Shown: in pieces, positions 46,092 through 55,133 of the stretch
How positions within the stretch are numbered: position 1 is the first letter of the stretch
How the letters are laid out: each line of letters begins with the position of its first letter
Source of the DNA: Pseudohongiella acticola
Lineage (GTDB): Bacteria > Pseudomonadota > Gammaproteobacteria > Pseudomonadales > Pseudohongiellaceae
Length of the DNA: 64,000 bases
Assembly: GCF_001758195.1 (NCBI RefSeq)
Contig: NZ_MASR01000001.1
Span: 2,542,001 to 2,606,000 of the forward strand
Direction of reading: 5' to 3'
Translations under genes and position numbers: made by a program
Notes under the pieces: model-generated
Seen by the model: only the letters and a program-made list of their open reading frames with translations
Told to the model about the DNA's origin: nothing
Databases searched by the model: none

Positions 46092-46821
46092 GTTGGCTGA
46101 GCGTGATACGCATGCTTTCAATGCTGTTATTGCGCAGCAGTCGTTCCGCCTGCATCATGTCGTCCCGGGTATTGTAGGGGCCGGCCTGCACCAGAAACAG
46201 GGTCCGTCCGGGCAATGTTTCCTGCCTCACGCTCGCGTCGAGACCTATGTTCAGCAGGCGATTGGCCTGGGCATTGGCGGCCGACTGCTGGCGAAAAGCA
46301 CCCGCCTGCAGCATGAACATGGCGGTGGTGGCAGGTGTGCTTTGCGATGCCGGTTCGGGCGCCGGTGTTGTCGTGCTGGCATTGTCCGGCTCAGCGCCCG
46401 TCGCTGTGTCCGCAGCCGGTGTTGTTGTGGTTGCTGGCGTGCTGGCTGTAGTGGCAGGCTGCGCTGGCGCATTGATGGGCGTGGCATCAACCACCACTTC
46501 ATAATTGGGCAATTCCTGATAAAACTCCAGTTGCAGGCGCGCTGCTTCGCGCTCCTGTTCTGCTGACAGGTTGCTGCCGGTGTCGCCTTCATCAATGGGT
46601 TCGGGCGCCATGGTACGCTCGTTGTTGTCGGCGACAACGTTGCTCTGGCCGGGCGCCGGTGGCAACACGCCCGACAGATAGACCAGCAGACTGATGAACA
46701 GACCTACCGCAATACCCGTCAACAGGCCTGTTAGCAGCAGTCCCAGGCTGGAGACCTGAGGTTTGGGCTCGGGCTCCGCCAGCGGCGTGCGGGTGCGTTG
46801 TTTGGCAAAATCCTGAACCAT
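46087..46821 (-). CDS. FtsN-like SPOR-domain cell-division protein
   Basis: Single-pass inner-membrane protein of 244 residues. A cytoplasmic tail of about 25 residues with RTRTPLAEPEPKP leads to one hydrophobic segment (about 28-50), a long Thr/Ala/Pro-rich periplasmic linker, and a C-terminal SPOR domain (about 165-244: MFMLQAGAFRQQSAANAQA ... LFLVQAGPYNTRDD) that binds denuded septal peptidoglycan. Position between priA and hslV is that of ftsN, but argS, usually between priA and ftsN in pseudomonads, is absent. ATG 46821 was chosen as the start because earlier residues look unconserved. Confidence 0.85.
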   Translation of the reverse strand: MVQDFAKQRTRTPLAEPEPKPQVSSLGLLLTGLLTGIAVGLFISLLVYLSGVLPPAPGQSNVVADNNERTMAPEPIDEGDTGSNLSAEQEREAARLQLEFYQELPNYEVVVDATPINAPAQPATTASTPATTTTPAADTATGAEPDNASTTTPAPEPASQSTPATTAMFMLQAGAFRQQSAANAQANRLLNIGLDASVRQETLPGRTLFLVQAGPYNTRDDMMQAERLLRNNSIESMRITLSQP

Positions 46822-46889
46822 TGTGTGACCTGTCCTTTTAACGGTTGATGACTGGTTGACGCGTGACGACTGCGTCCTGGTCAATCGGC

Positions 46890-49040
46890 TTATATCATAT
46901 CCTGTGGATCAACATCGACTGACCAGCGCACGCTGCGCTGGGTGCTCATCTGTTCCAGTTGCTGACACAGCACCGAGAGCAGGTTCTGCAGGTTGGCGCG
47001 ATGCGTGCTGCGAAGAATCAATTGCTGACGATAACGATTGGCCCGTTTCTCCATCGGTGCCGGCAATGGCCCACTTATCTGCACCTGATGCCCGTCTGGC
47101 ATCTGGGTCAGCAACTGCTCGGCCTGCAGGCGCGCCGTGTGCAGAAATTGTGCGGGCGCCGCTGCATTCATTGCTTCGGCGCGGAGCAAGGCCATTGCTG
47201 CAAACGGCGGCATGGCCGCAAGTCTGCGCTCGCTCAGCAGTTGCTCTGCCAGCGCATGATACCCCTGATTGATCAGTGTCTGCAGCGATTGATGTGTACT
47301 GTGTCGTGTCTGAATAAGTACCTCGCCCACTTTTCCAGCGTCGTCCGAGCGACCTGCGCGTCCGGAAACCTGCACCAGGAGCTGTGCCATAAACTCCTGG
47401 CCCCGGAAATCGGCGCTGAACAGGCCACTGTCGGCGTCCAGCACCGCTACCAGAGTGACGGCCGGAAAGTGGTGGCCTTTGGCCAGCATCTGAGTGCCGA
47501 CAAGAATGCAGGGGTCGCCCTGGTTGATCTCTGCGAGCAGGTCATTCAGGTCGTTCTTGCGACTGGTTGCATCCCGGTCGACACGAATCACGCGGGTGTC
47601 CGGGAAGTGTCTCTGCAACAGAGCCTCACTGCGTTCAGTGCCAATGCCAACTGCAAGCATGGATTTACCCTGGCACTCGGGACAATGTGTGTGAACTGGT
47701 TGCCGTCGCTCGCAGTGATGGCAGCGCAGGTGGGCCGGCGTGCGGTGCAGTGTCATGCGGGCATCGCAGTGGAGGCACTCTGCTGTCCAGCCGCAATCCC
47801 TGCACTGCAGTACCGGGGCGAATCCTCTGCGATTGATAAACACCAGGGCCTGATTGCCTTTGTCGATATGTTGCCTGATCGACTGTATCAGCTCAGACGA
47901 GAAACCTTCTTCCAGTGTCTGCTGGGCGGTGTCAAGCAGGCGGGTGACCGGCAACCGGGCATTGCCGGGGCGTCGGGTCAGGCGCAGGTGCTGGTAGCGG
48001 CCGCTCAGGGCATTGTGCAGGCTTTCCAGGCTGGGTGTGGCGGAGCCCAGCACAATGGGAATGGATTCGCGTTGCGCGCGCATGACACCCAGGTCGCGGG
48101 CCGAATATCGGAACCCGTCCTGTTGTTTGAAAGAGCTGTCGTGTTCTTCGTCTATGACGATCAGGCCCGGCCGTGCCAATGGTGTGAAGATGGCCGAGCG
48201 GGTGCCGATGACAATGTCGGCATCCCCCTTTGCCGCCAACAACCAGGCGTTCAGACGCTGGCGTGGCGTCAGGCCGGAATGCATCACGGCAATGCTTCTG
48301 TCGACAAAGCGCTGGCGGAATCGGGCCAGCGTCTGCGGCGTCAGACTGATTTCCGGCACCAGCACCAGTACCTGTCGGTTGTGGCTCAGGGTGTCGTTAA
48401 TGACCTGCAGGTAGATTTCGGTCTTGCCGCTTCCGGTGACACCGTCGAGCAGAAAACACTGAAACTGGTCGCTCATGGCGCAGATGTCGTTGCGGGCCTG
48501 TTGCTGCTCGCTGGTCAGTTCATCTTCGCGGTCCGGATGATCGGCCTCAGCCGCGTCGTCGAGCACCGCATCGTTTTTGCGTTTTTTAATGTTGGCCTGT
48601 GCCTTGCCGCGCAGGCCGGTAGGCAGCAAGGTGTGCAGGGCATCGCCTACCGGGTGTTGATAGTAGCGGGCCGCCCATAACCAGAGCGACAGCAGGTGAG
48701 CGGGAATCAGCGAAGTCTGGTCGAGGATTTCGATGGCGGGCTTCAGTTTGTTGAGATTGACGCTGGTGGTATCGCTGACTTCCAGCAGAATGCCGGTCAG
48801 CTCGCGATTGCCAAACGGGACGCGAACCCGGATACCCGGTTGCAGTGAGTCGGGCGCCGTGGTGCTGTCTGTGGGCAGCGTATAGTCGAAACTGCGCCGC
48901 AGGGGTGACGGGACCGCGACACGCAAAATGCGGACTGGCTCTTTTGGGCTGAAAGGCTCTTCTGGGCTGAAAGGCTCTTTCGGGCTGAAGGACTCTTTCG
49001 GGCCGAAGGGCTCTCCTGCGCTGGCGGGTCTGGCTGACAT
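46890..49040 (-). CDS. priA: Primosomal protein N' (PriA helicase), atypical
   Basis: Replication-restart 3'-5' helicase. Walker A is GVTGSGKTEIYLQ; the DEAH-type box is IDEEHDSSFKQQ; eight cysteines bind zinc between CRDCGWTAECLHC and CPECQG; VGTQMLAKGHHFPAV and RAGRSDDAGKVGEV follow. PriA homology starts only at VRILRVAVPSPLRRSFDYTLP (read in two parts), after an N-terminal extension of hexapeptide repeats (FSPKEP). About 28 charged residues replace the 95-residue segment holding the winged-helix domain in E. coli PriA. Start options are ATG 49040 (716 residues), GTG 49124 and an internal TTG. Confidence 0.93.
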   Translation of the reverse strand: MSARPASAGEPFGPKESFSPKEPFSPEEPFSPKEPVRILRVAVPSPLRRSFDYTLPTDSTTAPDSLQPGIRVRVPFGNRELTGILLEVSDTTSVNLNKLKPAIEILDQTSLIPAHLLSLWLWAARYYQHPVGDALHTLLPTGLRGKAQANIKKRKNDAVLDDAAEADHPDREDELTSEQQQARNDICAMSDQFQCFLLDGVTGSGKTEIYLQVINDTLSHNRQVLVLVPEISLTPQTLARFRQRFVDRSIAVMHSGLTPRQRLNAWLLAAKGDADIVIGTRSAIFTPLARPGLIVIDEEHDSSFKQQDGFRYSARDLGVMRAQRESIPIVLGSATPSLESLHNALSGRYQHLRLTRRPGNARLPVTRLLDTAQQTLEEGFSSELIQSIRQHIDKGNQALVFINRRGFAPVLQCRDCGWTAECLHCDARMTLHRTPAHLRCHHCERRQPVHTHCPECQGKSMLAVGIGTERSEALLQRHFPDTRVIRVDRDATSRKNDLNDLLAEINQGDPCILVGTQMLAKGHHFPAVTLVAVLDADSGLFSADFRGQEFMAQLLVQVSGRAGRSDDAGKVGEVLIQTRHSTHQSLQTLINQGYHALAEQLLSERRLAAMPPFAAMALLRAEAMNAAAPAQFLHTARLQAEQLLTQMPDGHQVQISGPLPAPMEKRANRYRQQLILRSTHRANLQNLLSVLCQQLEQMSTQRSVRWSVDVDPQDMI
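48937..49024. repeat. 18-bp coding tandem repeat in the priA N-terminus
   Basis: Four full copies and one partial of GGCTCTTYTGGGCTGAAA (plus strand), at 48937, 48955, 48973, 48991 and 49009. On the coding strand each unit gives Phe-Ser-Pro-Lys-Glu-Pro with minor changes. The period is a multiple of three, so frame is maintained. Confidence 0.9.
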
Positions 49041-49262
49041 GTAAACGGGGTTCCGGGCGTGTGCGGTTTGGTCGGCACGCAAAGATGAATGGATATTATG
49101 ATGGATGTTGTGACGCGTCGGCACATTAAAACCGGCTTGAGCATGCGGCTCAAGTATAACTGGTTTTAGACTGGGCTGGCTTCCATTATACTGTTACCAA
49201 GCCTGGTGCAGCAGGTCTAACCGGCGGAACCAACAGAACAAGAAAACAATCACGGAGTGTGA

Positions 49263-49583
49263 ATGAGCAGCAGCCAAGAGCCCAGCAGTGAACTGCTTGA
49301 GTTGAGAAAGCAGATAGACCGGCTAGACCAGAGTCTGGTGCTGCTACTGGCCAACCGCTTTGCCCTGACCAGCAAGGTAGGTGAGATCAAAGCCCGTGCC
49401 CGGCTGGAGTCTTTTGACCCCAAGCGGGAAGCGCAAAAGCTGTTGGAAATCCGCGATGCCTGTGTCCGGCACGAGTTAAATCCCGACATGATGGCTGATA
49501 TCCTGGCTCAGATTATGCGTGAAACTGTCAGTAATCATGAGCGCATCAAGGCTGAAATCGCACGGTCTCTTGCGTCCGGCTGA
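49263..49583 (+). CDS. Chorismate mutase (AroQ class)
   Basis: Monofunctional 106-residue AroQ-type chorismate mutase converting chorismate to prephenate. The helical signature is ELRKQIDRLDQSLVLLLANR with the catalytic arginine, followed by KVGEIKARARLESFDPKREA and the C-terminal helix with ILAQIMRETVSNHE. GGAG lies upstream of the ATG. It is divergent from priA and precedes rpmE; a pheA-type fusion is not present here, so this could also act in another chorismate branch. Confidence 0.9.
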   Translation: MSSSQEPSSELLELRKQIDRLDQSLVLLLANRFALTSKVGEIKARARLESFDPKREAQKLLEIRDACVRHELNPDMMADILAQIMRETVSNHERIKAEIARSLASG

Positions 49584-49597
49584 TTCTCTGCTACAAT
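49570..49597 (+). promoter_or_regulatory. Promoter and structured leader of rpmE
   Basis: TTGCGT and TACAAT with a 16-base spacer overlap the end of the chorismate mutase gene. The resulting leader of about 130 bases contains the hairpin CAGCCC-CGTTTTC-GGGCTG (49676-49694). Autoregulation of rpmE through its leader by L31 is known in E. coli; equivalence here is inference. Confidence 0.5.
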
Positions 49598-49735
49598 GGC
49601 GCCCCTTTTTCCAAGGTCTTGCGGCACAAATTCCTGTCCGCAGTCACTGACTCAGGTATGGTGCCAAAGCGCTGGCAGCCCCGTTTTCGGGCTGAGTGCT
49701 CTGGTGGCGATGCCAGTTAAATATGAGGTAATACC

Positions 49736-49948
49736 ATGAGAGCCGATATTCACCCAAACTACCAGGCCATCAAAGCTACCTGTAGTTGTGGCAATGTGAT
49801 CGAAACCCGTTCAACCATTGGTAAAGACATTCTGGTTGACGTATGTGCGCAGTGCCATCCTTTCTACACTGGCAAACAGAAGATCATGGACAGTGCCGGT
49901 CGTATCGATCGCTTCAACAAGCGTTTTGGCAACCGTTCACTGAAGTAA
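49736..49948 (+). CDS. rpmE: 50S ribosomal protein L31, zinc-binding type
   Basis: L31 of 70 residues, bridging the subunits near the central protuberance. The zinc-type cysteines are present: ATCSCGNVI (Cys 16 and 18) and [13 protein letters not shown] (Cys 37 and 40), so this is the C+ form, not the paralogue used in zinc starvation. GAGGTAATACC precedes the ATG. Usual neighbour of priA in pseudomonads, here separated from it by chorismate mutase. Confidence 0.98.
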   Translation: MRADIHPNYQAIKATCSCGNVIETRSTIGKDILVDVCAQCHPFYTGKQKIMDSAGRIDRFNKRFGNRSLK

Positions 49949-49952
49949 TCCT

Positions 49953-50000
49953 CAGTCTGAACCGAAGAACAGTCTGAACCAAAAAACAGTCTGAACCGTA
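49953..50000. repeat. 17-bp tandem repeat downstream of rpmE
   Basis: CAGTCTGAACCGAAGAA, CAGTCTGAACCAAAAAA and a partial CAGTCTGAACCGTA at 49953, 49970 and 49987. The array lies between the rpmE stop codon and the terminator. Confidence 0.85.
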
Positions 50001-50023
50001 ACGCCAGAGTTCCGGAGCAGATT

Positions 50024-50066
50024 AAAAAATGGCCTTGTCAGCAAACTGCGGCAAGGCCATTTTTTT
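50024..50066. terminator. Bidirectional rho-independent terminator between rpmE and mrcA
   Basis: AAAAAATGGCCTTG pairs with CAAGGCCATTTTTT across a 14-base loop, giving an A-flanked stem and U-run on both strands. It serves the converging rpmE and mrcA transcripts. Confidence 0.85.
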
Positions 50067-50096
50067 GTGTAGCGCCAACCGCCATGATGTTGCTGC

Positions 50097-52544
50097 CTAA
50101 AAGATGATCTCTGTCGACAGGCTCTCATTGTTGCTGCGGCTGGGGGAATCGGTTGCCCGGCGACTGTCATTGGCCGGTGCTGTCTCGACCATGAAGACCT
50201 CGAACAGGGTATTGGCATCACCGGGGCGGGCAATCTGGCCGCTGTCCCGGTCAATCAGACGGTCCACCAGGCCGTTTGGCCGCGGCATGACATTCTCCGG
50301 AGTGCCAGCCAGAGCGGTTTTCATAAAATCTATCCAAATCGGTACGGCGACCGTCGCCCCCTGTTCTGACTCACCCAGTGCTTCCGGCTGATCAAAACCG
50401 ACAAACACGCTGGTTGCGATATCCCGGTTGAAACCGGTAAACCAGAGTTCAGCCGGGCCATTGGTGGTACCGGTTTTGCCCATCAGGTCGCGGCGCTCAA
50501 ATTCACGGGATACACGGCGTCCACTGCCTGCTTCGACAACGGTGCGCAGCATGGTGTTCATGATATAGGCAACACGCGGGTCGGTGACGGGTTCGGCAAG
50601 CAACGGCGCCGGCACCTGATCGGGCAGCGGTTCGCGTTCCTGGATGTCGATATCACCTTCTCCTTCCAGGAGTGTGGTCGCTCCCGTCACCTGGTTTGAT
50701 GTTGCCGAGGTGGCCTGTTCCGGGTTGCAGTCCTCGCAGACAGTAGGCTGGCGCGCACGGAAAACCACACCATCAAGCGTTGATATGGTTTTAATAAAGG
50801 TGGGTTCGATTCGGTAGCCACCATTGGCAATCATCGCGAACCCTCTGGCCATTTCAATCGGTTTTACGTCCTGACTGCCAAGCGCAAGCGTCAGATCATT
50901 GCGTGGAAAGGTGTCGGTGTTGAAGCCAAAACGAGCGGCAAAGTCGAACAGCTTGGCGGTGCCTAACTGATCATACAGGCGCACTGCCGGAACGTTGCGT
51001 GAGTCCTTGAAGGCATTGCGCAAGGTGATTGGACCGACAAAGTTGCGTTCAAAATTCTGAGGTCGGTATTCGCCACGGGCAAACGGTGCGTCGTTGATCA
51101 ACGTCGCCGGACTGAAGCCATCCTCGATCGCGGCACCGTACAGAAAAGCCTTGAAACCCGAGCCCGGCGGGCGCGATGCCAGCGCCCGGTTGACCTGACT
51201 GTACTGAAAGTCATAACCGCCTACCAGTGCCAGAATATCGCCATTATCGGGGGACACTGATACCAGCGCACCCTGGATTTCCGGTACCTGCCCCAGTTGC
51301 AACTCGCCGCCGCTGCGACGAACGCGAATCAGGTCGCCCACCTCGGCGACATCACTGGCCTGCTCGGGCGGAGGCCAAGCATTGTCGCGACCGATAAACG
51401 GCCGTGCCCATTCCAGCCCCGACCATTCAATGGTGTGCTCGCTGCCATCACGGAACACAACATTGAGGCTGCGCGCATTAACCTGAGTGACAACGGCTGG
51501 CTGGTGATTGCCATAGGTCGGGGTCACGCTGAGCTCCTGCAGCCAACGTGCACGCGGGTCAACACCAGCAACCGGCAGTTTGGCTTCGGGACCACGGTAG
51601 CCGTGACGGCGATCGTAGTAGTTTTCCAGGCCGTTGCGCAGCGCATTGGTTGCGGCCGCCTGCATCTTGCTGTCGATGCTGGTGACGACCTCAATGCCCA
51701 GTCGGTAGATGTCATCACCATACAGGTCGAACAATTCCTGTCTGACCATTTCAGCAATATAGGGAGCGTTGACTTCAATATTGCGCTGGTGACGCTGCGC
51801 TGCGACCGGTTCCGCAATGGCGGCAGCATGCTGACTGCGATCGATCATGCCCTGCGCCAGCATTTTATTGATGACAACATTGCGGCGGCCTTCGGCGCGC
51901 CGCGCATCCGTTACTGGATTGCAGACTGACGGACAGGGCAGCAATGAGACCATGGTGGCGAATTCGCCCAGCGTCATTTCGTCCACGCTTTTGTCGTAGT
52001 AAACCGCGGCGGCCGCGCTGATACCGTCTGCACCCTGACCAAAGTAGACCAGGTTCAGATACAGCGTGAGGATTTCCGCTTTGCTCAGCTCCTGCTGTAT
52101 CCGCAGAGCAAACGGTATCTCCTTGAGTTTTCGTGCGTACACATTGTCGCTGTCAAAGGAGATATTGTTGGCCAGCTGCATGGTGATGGTGCTGCCGCCG
52201 CCCAGATTGACACCGCGCAGAAAACCATAAAAGCCACGGACCAGACCACGGAAATCCACGCCTGGGTGAGAATAGAAGCGCGAGTCTTCGCTGGCGATGA
52301 CAGCCTGAATCATCAGCGGCGGAATTTCCTCATAGGTAATGGGGTCGCGCCGTACGCCTATCTCCTCAATGAGTTTGTGGTCAGCGGTGAGGATGCGCAG
52401 TGGCGTTTCCAGCTGCACTTCGCGGTAACTTTCAGCTGAGGGCAATTGCGGGGACAGATACAGGTAGGCTGCAGAAGCCACCATGAAAATGCCACTCAGG
52501 CAGAATATGCCAAACCAGAACAGAATTTTTAGGGTCTTTATCAT
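50097..52544 (-). CDS. mrcA: Penicillin-binding protein 1A
   Basis: Bifunctional peptidoglycan synthase of 815 residues from ATG 52544 (MIKTLKILFWFGIFCL); the longer frame to 52700 is unconserved and would overlap the pilM promoter. One N-terminal membrane anchor precedes the glycosyltransferase domain (EDSRFYSHPGVDFRG; GGSTITMQLANN; LYFG-type YLNLVYFGQGADG). The transpeptidase motifs are SGFK (Ser nucleophile, in RPPGSGFKAF), SRN, and KTGTTNGPAE. Divergent from pilM as in Pseudomonas and E. coli (mrcA-hofM). Confidence 0.96.
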   Translation of the reverse strand: MIKTLKILFWFGIFCLSGIFMVASAAYLYLSPQLPSAESYREVQLETPLRILTADHKLIEEIGVRRDPITYEEIPPLMIQAVIASEDSRFYSHPGVDFRGLVRGFYGFLRGVNLGGGSTITMQLANNISFDSDNVYARKLKEIPFALRIQQELSKAEILTLYLNLVYFGQGADGISAAAAVYYDKSVDEMTLGEFATMVSLLPCPSVCNPVTDARRAEGRRNVVINKMLAQGMIDRSQHAAAIAEPVAAQRHQRNIEVNAPYIAEMVRQELFDLYGDDIYRLGIEVVTSIDSKMQAAATNALRNGLENYYDRRHGYRGPEAKLPVAGVDPRARWLQELSVTPTYGNHQPAVVTQVNARSLNVVFRDGSEHTIEWSGLEWARPFIGRDNAWPPPEQASDVAEVGDLIRVRRSGGELQLGQVPEIQGALVSVSPDNGDILALVGGYDFQYSQVNRALASRPPGSGFKAFLYGAAIEDGFSPATLINDAPFARGEYRPQNFERNFVGPITLRNAFKDSRNVPAVRLYDQLGTAKLFDFAARFGFNTDTFPRNDLTLALGSQDVKPIEMARGFAMIANGGYRIEPTFIKTISTLDGVVFRARQPTVCEDCNPEQATSATSNQVTGATTLLEGEGDIDIQEREPLPDQVPAPLLAEPVTDPRVAYIMNTMLRTVVEAGSGRRVSREFERRDLMGKTGTTNGPAELWFTGFNRDIATSVFVGFDQPEALGESEQGATVAVPIWIDFMKTALAGTPENVMPRPNGLVDRLIDRDSGQIARPGDANTLFEVFMVETAPANDSRRATDSPSRSNNESLSTEIIF

Positions 52545-52702
52545 ACAGGCAGTCCGTGCGGTGAGATCGAATGACCATGAATCGGCATAATCCGGCGCCA
52601 ATTTAGTATATACCGCCTTGACCCGAATTTCCTGTGATAAATCCCAGCAAAGTCGATAGAAAACCGCTAAAAACAGCATGGAGACTGCCACGGAGGGCAA
52701 TC

Positions 52703-53653
52703 ATGCTGGGAATCGATATTGGCACGGCTGCAATCAAACTTGCTTTGATGCGCAGGCGCAGGCGGGCGTGGTGCCTTCAGGCCTACGCAGTGCAGCCACT
52801 GCAGAATGCAGCCAATGACGGCGGTCGTCTTGATGGTGTCGACCTGCGCGCATCACTGAAAGCTGCTTTGGCACAGTTGCCGCAGCCATCGACGTTGTGG
52901 CCACTGCCAAAGAAAGCCCGGCTTGCGGCAATGGCACTTGACGGCACTGAAGCGATGACCCGCGTTGTCAGACTCGACTCCGGGTTGACCCAACAGGAGA
53001 TTGAAAACCGGGTAGCGCTCGAGGCTGAACAATATCTGCCATTTCCATTGGAGCAGGCCTGCCTGGATTTTTGCCGATTACCGCAAGGCAATGAAGCGGG
53101 TCAGCCCGTGATGCTGGTAGCGTGCCGGCGCGAACGGATCGTAGAGCGAATGGACCTGTTAATGGGCCTGGGCATCCGGCCCGTTACACTGGATCTGGAC
53201 GCGCTGGCGTTGTGCCGGGCGGCAAACCTGATGGCGTTGCCTGCACCGCAGATTTTGCTGGATCTGGGGGCAGAAGGCTTTCGTTTGCATGCCTATGACA
53301 ACGGTTGTCTGGTATATAGCCGATCACATGCATCGACACCTGTCTCGGTGTCCGAGGCTGATGCGTCGATCGGAGGAGATGATTTAGCAGCGCTGGCGCA
53401 GGAGGTTCGGCGGGCGATTCAGCTTTTTCTGATGTCGACTGCGTGCAAGGGTCGGGCTGAGATTACTCTGGTGGGAGGTCTGGCGGCATGTCCGGGGCTG
53501 GCGCAGAGTATCGCCTCTGCCAGTGGCAGCCCGGTCAGTCTGTCGCAGCCACCGTCGGAAGTAATTGCACATGCCCGCATTGATCCCGGGCAGTGGCGCG
53601 CGGTGGCGCCGCAATTGTCGCTGGCCTGTGCCCTGGCGATGAGAGTGGCATGA
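52703..53653 (+). CDS. pilM: Type IV pilus/DNA-uptake assembly protein PilM
   Basis: Cytoplasmic actin-like ATPase that recruits PilN. From ATG 52703 (GGAGG six bases upstream) it is 316 residues. Motifs are LGIDIGTAAIKLALM at the N-terminus, RVVRLDSGLTQQEIENRV, EAEQYLPFPLEQACLDF, and the second phosphate-type loop ILLDLGAEGFRLH; the final subdomain has EITLVGGLAACPG. The stop overlaps the pilN ATG. First gene of a pilM-N-O-Q operon. Confidence 0.93.
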   Translation: MLGIDIGTAAIKLALMRRRRRAWCLQAYAVQPLQNAANDGGRLDGVDLRASLKAALAQLPQPSTLWPLPKKARLAAMALDGTEAMTRVVRLDSGLTQQEIENRVALEAEQYLPFPLEQACLDFCRLPQGNEAGQPVMLVACRRERIVERMDLLMGLGIRPVTLDLDALALCRAANLMALPAPQILLDLGAEGFRLHAYDNGCLVYSRSHASTPVSVSEADASIGGDDLAALAQEVRRAIQLFLMSTACKGRAEITLVGGLAACPGLAQSIASASGSPVSLSQPPSEVIAHARIDPGQWRAVAPQLSLACALAMRVA

Positions 53654-54276
53654 TGGCCATACACGACTTTCCCTGGATCAATCTGATGCCGTGGCGCGAC
53701 GCCAGACAAATGCGTCGTTGCCGGCTATTTGTGGCCAGTTTGACAGGTCTGATGACCATCACGTTGATTGCGGTTGCTGGCGCTGCAGCGCTGGGGTCAG
53801 GCCTTGTCTCTGGTCAGGCACAGCGAAACGCCAGGGTAGGCGCCGGCATGACAGCGTTGCAGCAACGCATCGGTGCCGAGAAAACCGTGTTTGCTCAGCA
53901 TCAACAGCGACAAACAATCAATGCGCGAGCCAGACAGTTGCACGCTGCGCGCATTCAACAGGCCCGTCTGCTGCCCGGCTTGACGACCAGCATGCCGGAT
54001 GGTGTCCGACTGGATGAGTTGCAATACACCTTGTCGACTGTCGAATTGCAGGGCACTGCCGGGTCCGCTCTGCAAGTAGAACGGTGGCGGTATTTGCTGG
54101 AACTGCGAGAAGATGCAGCGCGCGCCGAGTTGCAATTGTTGCAGTTGCTTGAGCGACAGACCCAGACCCAGACCCAGACCCAGGACCAGGCATCAGCGCA
54201 AATCTATCGCTACCGTATTATCGTGAGACTTAGCGCCGCCGGATTCGAAACCGGGGCTCCCGGGGCTGTTCCGTGA
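53650..54276 (+). CDS. pilN: Inner-membrane pilus alignment protein PilN
   Basis: Bitopic protein of 208 residues. The PilM-binding motif INLMPWRD lies at residues 10-17, followed by one membrane segment (about 32-55) and a periplasmic coiled coil and small ferredoxin-like domain. The start overlaps the pilM stop; two adjacent ATGs (53650, 53653) are possible. Near the C-terminus four CAGACC units (54157-54180) encode a QTQTQTQTQ run, an unusual low-complexity insertion. Coupled to pilO by a GTGA overlap. Confidence 0.88.
   Translation: MMAIHDFPWINLMPWRDARQMRRCRLFVASLTGLMTITLIAVAGAAALGSGLVSGQAQRNARVGAGMTALQQRIGAEKTVFAQHQQRQTINARARQLHAARIQQARLLPGLTTSMPDGVRLDELQYTLSTVELQGTAGSALQVERWRYLLELREDAARAELQLLQLLERQTQTQTQTQDQASAQIYRYRIIVRLSAAGFETGAPGAVP
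54157..54189. repeat. CAGACC microsatellite in pilN
   Basis: Four perfect copies of CAGACC, then CAGGACCAG. It encodes alternating Gln-Thr near the PilN C-terminus. Unit length is a multiple of three, so copy changes would be in frame. Confidence 0.85.
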
Positions 54277-55133
54277 GGCGGGGGTTAACCGGAATAATCG
54301 GTCGACTTGCGCTTGATCTGCGAGATTTTGACTGGTCGGAACTGCGGTTTGTATCTGCCTGCGGTTATTGGCCGACTGCGGTTTATGCGGTGGTGTGTAT
54401 GGGTGCCATGCTCTTGGTAATGCTGCTCAGTGGCCTGGTGTTGTTGCCGGGTCTGACTGCTTCATGGCGCGCGGCACAAGCCGGTTCGGCTGATCTGGTC
54501 AATGAGCGTGCAGCGCTGGTCAGGCAGCTTGCCATGACCTCGGCCAGAAACCTCAGTGCGGTGAGTCGATGTCCACTGTGTGCAGGTCTGCATAGCCATC
54601 TGCTGCCTGCGCATCCCATGCCGGTTGTGCTTGATCACCTTGATGGCATCGCGGCGGCACGCGATATTTCGGTGTCCGTGCTCAGCCCCAGCAGAGTGTG
54701 GCGGCAGGAATCTCTGCAGGCGTTTGAAATTGATCTCCAGGTAACGGCCGATCCCGCGCAATTGATGTTATTCCTGTCCGATATCAAGAACCTGCCATTC
54801 GCGCTTGCCACCAAACGGCTCGACTGGACGCTGACGGCGTCTACGGCCAGGATGATTTTGTTACTGCTGGTGGACAGCGATAGCGATGACAACCTTCAGA
54901 ATACTGCTAAAGGGCTGCTCACGAAGTCAGTGAATGCACTTCCACCGGACCTCGACAACAACGCAATGAAGGCAGTCGACACTGCAGTGGTGGATCAGCG
55001 GGAAGCGGTTGTCAGTGCCGGCTGGCAGCGAATTGCATTTATTCAGCGCGGTAATCGCTATCTGGAGGTGCTGCGTGACACCCACGGGCAGACCAGACGC
55101 CATACTGGCAGGAAATCGGAGGGTGCACCATGA
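54273..55133 (+). CDS. pilO: PilO-like protein with a long C-terminal extension
   Basis: PilO-type protein of 286 residues starting at GTG 54273, which overlaps the pilN stop. One membrane segment (about 33-58, VYAVVCMGAMLLVMLLSGLV) and a periplasmic domain with YWPTAV before it and FEIDLQVTADPAQLMLFLSDI fit PilO. Typical PilO is about 200 residues; the last 90 here (after LLLLVDSDSDD) include AGWQRIAFIQRGNRYLEVLRD, which might be a degenerate PilP homology region fused to PilO. No separate pilP exists before pilQ. Cysteines RCPLCAG are unusual for PilO. Confidence 0.8.
   Translation: MRRGLTGIIGRLALDLRDFDWSELRFVSACGYWPTAVYAVVCMGAMLLVMLLSGLVLLPGLTASWRAAQAGSADLVNERAALVRQLAMTSARNLSAVSRCPLCAGLHSHLLPAHPMPVVLDHLDGIAAARDISVSVLSPSRVWRQESLQAFEIDLQVTADPAQLMLFLSDIKNLPFALATKRLDWTLTASTARMILLLLVDSDSDDNLQNTAKGLLTKSVNALPPDLDNNAMKAVDTAVVDQREAVVSAGWQRIAFIQRGNRYLEVLRDTHGQTRRHTGRKSEGAP

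Noticed and set aside
46959-48680. 573-residue open frame on the plus strand
   Set aside because: It lies wholly antisense to the conserved priA helicase region and has no recognisable domain; it is an effect of codon bias.
48937-49024. Regular repeats considered as a CRISPR array
   Set aside because: The units are contiguous 18-mers with no unique spacers, are in frame with priA, and no cas genes are nearby.
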